DNA from: Flaccisagitta enflata
Lineage: Eukaryota; Chaetognatha; Sagittoidea; Aphragmophora
Length of the DNA stretch: 64,000 bases
Assembly (NCBI GenBank): GCA_965153355.1
Contig: OZ231128.1
Location: forward strand, 1,364,001-1,428,000
Direction: 5' to 3'
Shown: piece by piece, positions 60,986 to 64,000 of the stretch
Layout: each line of letters opens with the position of its first letter
How positions within the stretch are numbered: the stretch's first letter is position 1
Translations under genes and position numbers: made by a program
Notes under the pieces: model-generated
Database searches by the model: none
What the model was told of the DNA's origin: nothing
What the model saw: only the letters and a program-made list of their open reading frames with translations

Positions 60986-63900
60986 AAACAAAACAAAAAC
61001 AAAAACAAAAACAAAAACAACAACAACAACAACACCAAAGAAAAGATCATTATTACTGAGCAACGGACCAAAGAACAAAAAACGGACAAAGCCTCTTTTG
61101 AAGTTTCTAGTCCCATAAAAGAAAAAATCATCTAGTAAATGTCAATCAACAAACTTTATTATTTTTCTTGATAAACAGTCAGGTCACTAATGGAGAAATG
61201 ATCTACAACGAATTGAAGAATGATTTCTCCAAAAAGAACTGCAGTCGCTTTTATCGTATTGCTCCAACGGGAGCCAAAATCCAAGAGTACAGCATGGATG
61301 AAATCGACTCCGATGCAATGATCAAGGTACGGCAAGCGCTTTTGTTTGGCGTCTCTCCTTGCCTCGTTCTCACTTCATCTTCTCAGTAAGGTTCACAGTG
61401 TTTATGCCTGTTAATCTACTTCCCTCCATGGATATTGGGAAGATGTTTGGGGCTTTTAATTTCAGCCTCCATTTCATGAAATATGTTCTAAAACCTTAGA
61501 TACTGGGTAGACCATTGCATGACTGTCAATTACGTACCCATGGATGGACTCGCAACAGGCGAGTGAGTCTGAAACTCAATTAACGCGTCAACTCTTAGGG
61601 GGTGTTTCTAGTCAAAGACGACCGCGTTTTGAATGGGCTACTCGGTCGCTCGCTACGTTCGTTTGTTCGCTCGCACCGCTCACTCCGCTCACTCGCTCCA
61701 CAGCGCTACGCTCCGTTCACGGGCTCGCTCACTCACTTCGCTCACTCCTTCGTGGGACAGTTGAAATTCTTTAATATGTGTTCACGCTGTTATCGCGTTT
61801 CACAGGAACAAACGTGTTTTTCATCTTCACTAGAAACACGCCCTTCGTCTCTTACATCATATCAGGAAACGGAGGCTTGGGTTTCAACAAGAGGCATGAT
61901 TGAGCTTCTTCCGATCGTCTTTGCTCTGGTCCCCGAATTAATTCGTCGTGAAAGGCTGAAAGTGTTTCGCGGTTTTGAGAATGAAGTTGTGACGCCATCA
62001 AAGGAGGAATTGTACACGCATCGTGCCAATTATCCCGACATTTACCAGTGGATCATGGGCAATTACGAGCACCTCATCAACGCCATTCATAAGTCCAAAG
62101 CCAGCAACAAATTGGAATCCATCAGAAATATCCTCATTTCTGTGCAAGTCACCGTGCGCATGTTCGAAGCGTCCGAGGTGTCCAAGGTTTGTTGGCTATC
62201 TAAGCTCGGCCATTAAGGACAGCTGACCTTCTGGCATGCTATTTTATTGTATAAAGGTCTCACAACCCGTCCATATGATTGATAAACAACTCGAATCACT
62301 CACAGGCTTCCTCTTACTTTACAGCTTGATAGTTGATAATATCCCTCTGGCCAGACCCCCTGGCATTATCGAATAACCAAATCCTTCTGATTTATCAATT
62401 ATCAAAGTCACTTGTTGATATTTAATGTACACAAGTTTCTTAATTTCTAAGTAAATCATCTCTGCCAATTTGCTGTCCAACAGACCGAGGATGATGTGTT
62501 GAGAGAGAAGAAGATATTGTCGAAGCGTCTCGGCGAGACATCGGCCGATTTGGGCGAACTCAAACAGGCCTGCAAATATTACGACGATGTCCTGGATTAC
62601 TTCGCCGAAAACGACTGCGACACCAACTGGGCGAAATTGTGTCTGGCGGAGACGCATTTGCTCTACGGCAAAGCTCTCTTCGATTTTGGGTACTACGAAG
62701 CTGCCGACGACAAAATCACCGATGACGACTCTGCGATCCGTGGACCGAGACAACACGTCGACGCAGCGGTGAAGATTCTGGATTCCAAAGATTTGAATGG
62801 AGATGGATCTTTCATGGGAAAAGTAGAGAGCGCTAAGCGATCGGCTAATATCCTACTTGGCAAAGTGTGGCTCAATCGTGGCAAGGAAGAATTAGCTCTC
62901 AAGTACTTTAAAGGTAGGATGAAGAAGTGTGAAACCTATTTCTTTCTTTTTTTTTCTTTTTTCTTTTTTTGTGAAAATATGATTTTTTGTTAGTTTGTCT
63001 GTTTAACCGTTGATTGGAGAAAAAAATTGATTCATGTAATTCCACTTTTTAAATGTTAGTAATTAAGCTTTCTCTTTTCATTTAAGGTTTTTTTTTTCAT
63101 AATGCAATGCCATTTCGGGTCTGAGATGATACCGTTTTTAAACCAACGAACCAACAAAAAACTAATCATGATTTAAAACTGATGTAAATATTTACCTTCT
63201 CTTACTATCACAGGTCTTGACATCAACTCAAACCAACCATCGCAAGGGTGCGTTTCCAGTCACAGAAACTCACAATTTTAACGGTCACTTGGTCGCTTGC
63301 TACATTTGTTCACTCACTCCGCTTTGTGACAGTCCATTCACAGGCTCGCTCACTCACTTCACTCCCTCCCTTGTGGGACGGTTAGAATTCATCAATATGT
63401 GTTCATGCTGAAAACGCAATTTAGGGCCTGTTTCTAGTCAAGACAATCGCGTTTTGAACGGGCCACTCGGTCGCTCGCTACATTCGTTCGCTCGCACCGC
63501 TCACTCCGCTCACTCGCTCCGCAGCGCTCCGCTTTGCTACGCTCCGTTCATGGGCTCGCTCACTCACTTCGCTCACTCCCTCGTGGGACAGTTGATATTC
63601 TTAGATATGTGTTCATGCTGTTATCGTGTTTCAGGGGAACAATTGCGTTTTTGGCGCTCACTAGAAACACACCCTAACAAAAAAAAACCGCAATTGTTGT
63701 CATCATCAGAAACACACCCCCCGTAAAGTTGCCGCGGTCGGAGAAAATTCGCGCGGATGAATTGGATTTTATGATGAATCACGGTTTGGCCTTGTTTAGA
63801 ATGGGCAAGAAAGATCAGGCAAAGATCAAGTTTGACGAGGCGCTGGAAATGGCAAAGGAGAATCCAGAGGAATACGAGGTTGGTTGTGTTGAGAATGCAG

Positions 63901-64000
63901 CATTGGTGTGTTCAGGAATTGCAAGAAAAAGAAATGCTTGAACCTCTTTGCTCACAAAAGCTTGGGTACAGTACTAGGTATATCTAATGAGAGAAAACCA
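60670..64000 (+). CDS. Gene B: paralogue of gene A, lacking visible catalytic exons and running off the window
   Basis: Exons: 60670-60827, 61179-61326, 61866-62177, 62484 to 62913 or 62926, about 63710-63878, then off the edge. The first exon (AIPAALDIV..., ending YFP) matches gene A exon 7. The second is the same length as gene A exon 8 (148 bp, SQVTNGEMIYNELK). The third matches exon 9 (GMIELLPIVFALVPE). The fourth and fifth match gene A exon 10 (LGELKQACKYYDDVL, IRADELDFMM), which gene B splits with an intron of about 0.8 kb. Joining 62926 to 63710 keeps the frame. The protein part seen is the end of the patatin domain plus helical linker and TPR-like repeats. The GxSxG and DGG exons are not recognisable between 48160 and 60670. 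It may be a 5'-truncated copy, or the exons may lie beyond the scaffold gap or be unrecognised. Splice signals are intact and reading frames open. Confidence 0.8.
60850..61035. repeat. (AAC)n trinucleotide repeat in gene B intron 1
   Basis: About 185 bp of AAC units with AAAAAC variants, starting about 20 bp after the splice donor at 60828, in the intron homologous to gene A intron 7. Confidence 0.95.
61595..61844 (+). mobile_element. CTCACTC-rich MITE in gene B intron
   Basis: TTAGGGGGTGTTTCTAGTC and CACTAGAAACACGCCC form the ends; the interior is as in 42594-42870. It lies 22 bp upstream of the exon at 61866. Confidence 0.85.
63243..63410 (+). mobile_element. CTCACTC-rich MITE, 3'-truncated copy
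   Basis: Starts AAGGGTGCGTTTCCAGTC and stops within the GTGTTCATGCTG block. Adjacent to the full copy that starts at 63421. Confidence 0.7.
63421..63677 (+). mobile_element. CTCACTC-rich MITE, intact copy in gene B intron
   Basis: TTAGGGCCTGTTTCTAGTC and CACTAGAAACACACCCTAA are inverted ends. The copy ends just before the predicted acceptor at 63709. Confidence 0.85.

Overview
This is a repeat-saturated eukaryotic nuclear window with no sign of prokaryotic organisation. Genes are split by GT/AG introns, and long (CA)n, (CT)n, (GA)n, (AAC)n and (TTG)n tracts are everywhere. The retroelements are a BEL/Pao-like LTR element, a LINE and a Penelope-like element with an N-terminal GIY-YIG domain. 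This suggests an invertebrate animal or a close unicellular relative; I cannot name the organism. A 10-N scaffold gap lies at 48150-48159.

Only two cellular genes are clear, and they are paralogues in opposite orientation at the two ends. Gene A (minus strand, 12255 to 2264, 11 predicted exons joining in phase) encodes a patatin-like phospholipase with both glycine-rich and GxSxG motifs and the DGG aspartate, followed by an alpha-helical linker and a TPR-like C-terminal half. Gene B (plus strand, 60670 to beyond 64000) carries the same exon series from just after the catalytic DGG exon onwards. Its catalytic 5' exons are not recognisable in the window; the upstream position is occupied by a BEL/Pao element inserted in a smaller repeat.

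From left to right: 1-2.2 kb tandem-repeat elements; 2.26-12.3 kb gene A with microsatellite-filled introns; 12.3-20.4 kb gene-free nested elements, including a 2.8 kb degenerate inverted repeat; 20.4-22.7 kb a 20-bp minisatellite with a higher-order 0.9 kb repeat; 22.8-27.2 kb the Penelope-like element; 27.5-31.2 kb fold-back and MITE repeats; 31.2-34.1 kb microsatellites and a broken LINE; 34.1-38.9 kb minisatellites, a 616-bp MITE and a hAT-like element with a perfect 8-bp target duplication; 39-48 kb a dense set of small elements; 48.2-51.1 kb anonymous DNA; 51.1-60.6 kb the BEL/Pao element; 60.7-64 kb gene B.

The most unusual pattern is a dispersed small element, with at least nine well-preserved copies here. 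Its ends are conserved (AACAAGGCC... and ...ACTAAAAA), but a subterminal inverted motif differs from copy to copy while still matching between the two ends of each copy. Its interior is often a tandem repeat that differs between copies. The architecture recalls non-autonomous Helentron/Helitron2 elements, but the matched, copy-specific termini deserve a genome-wide look.
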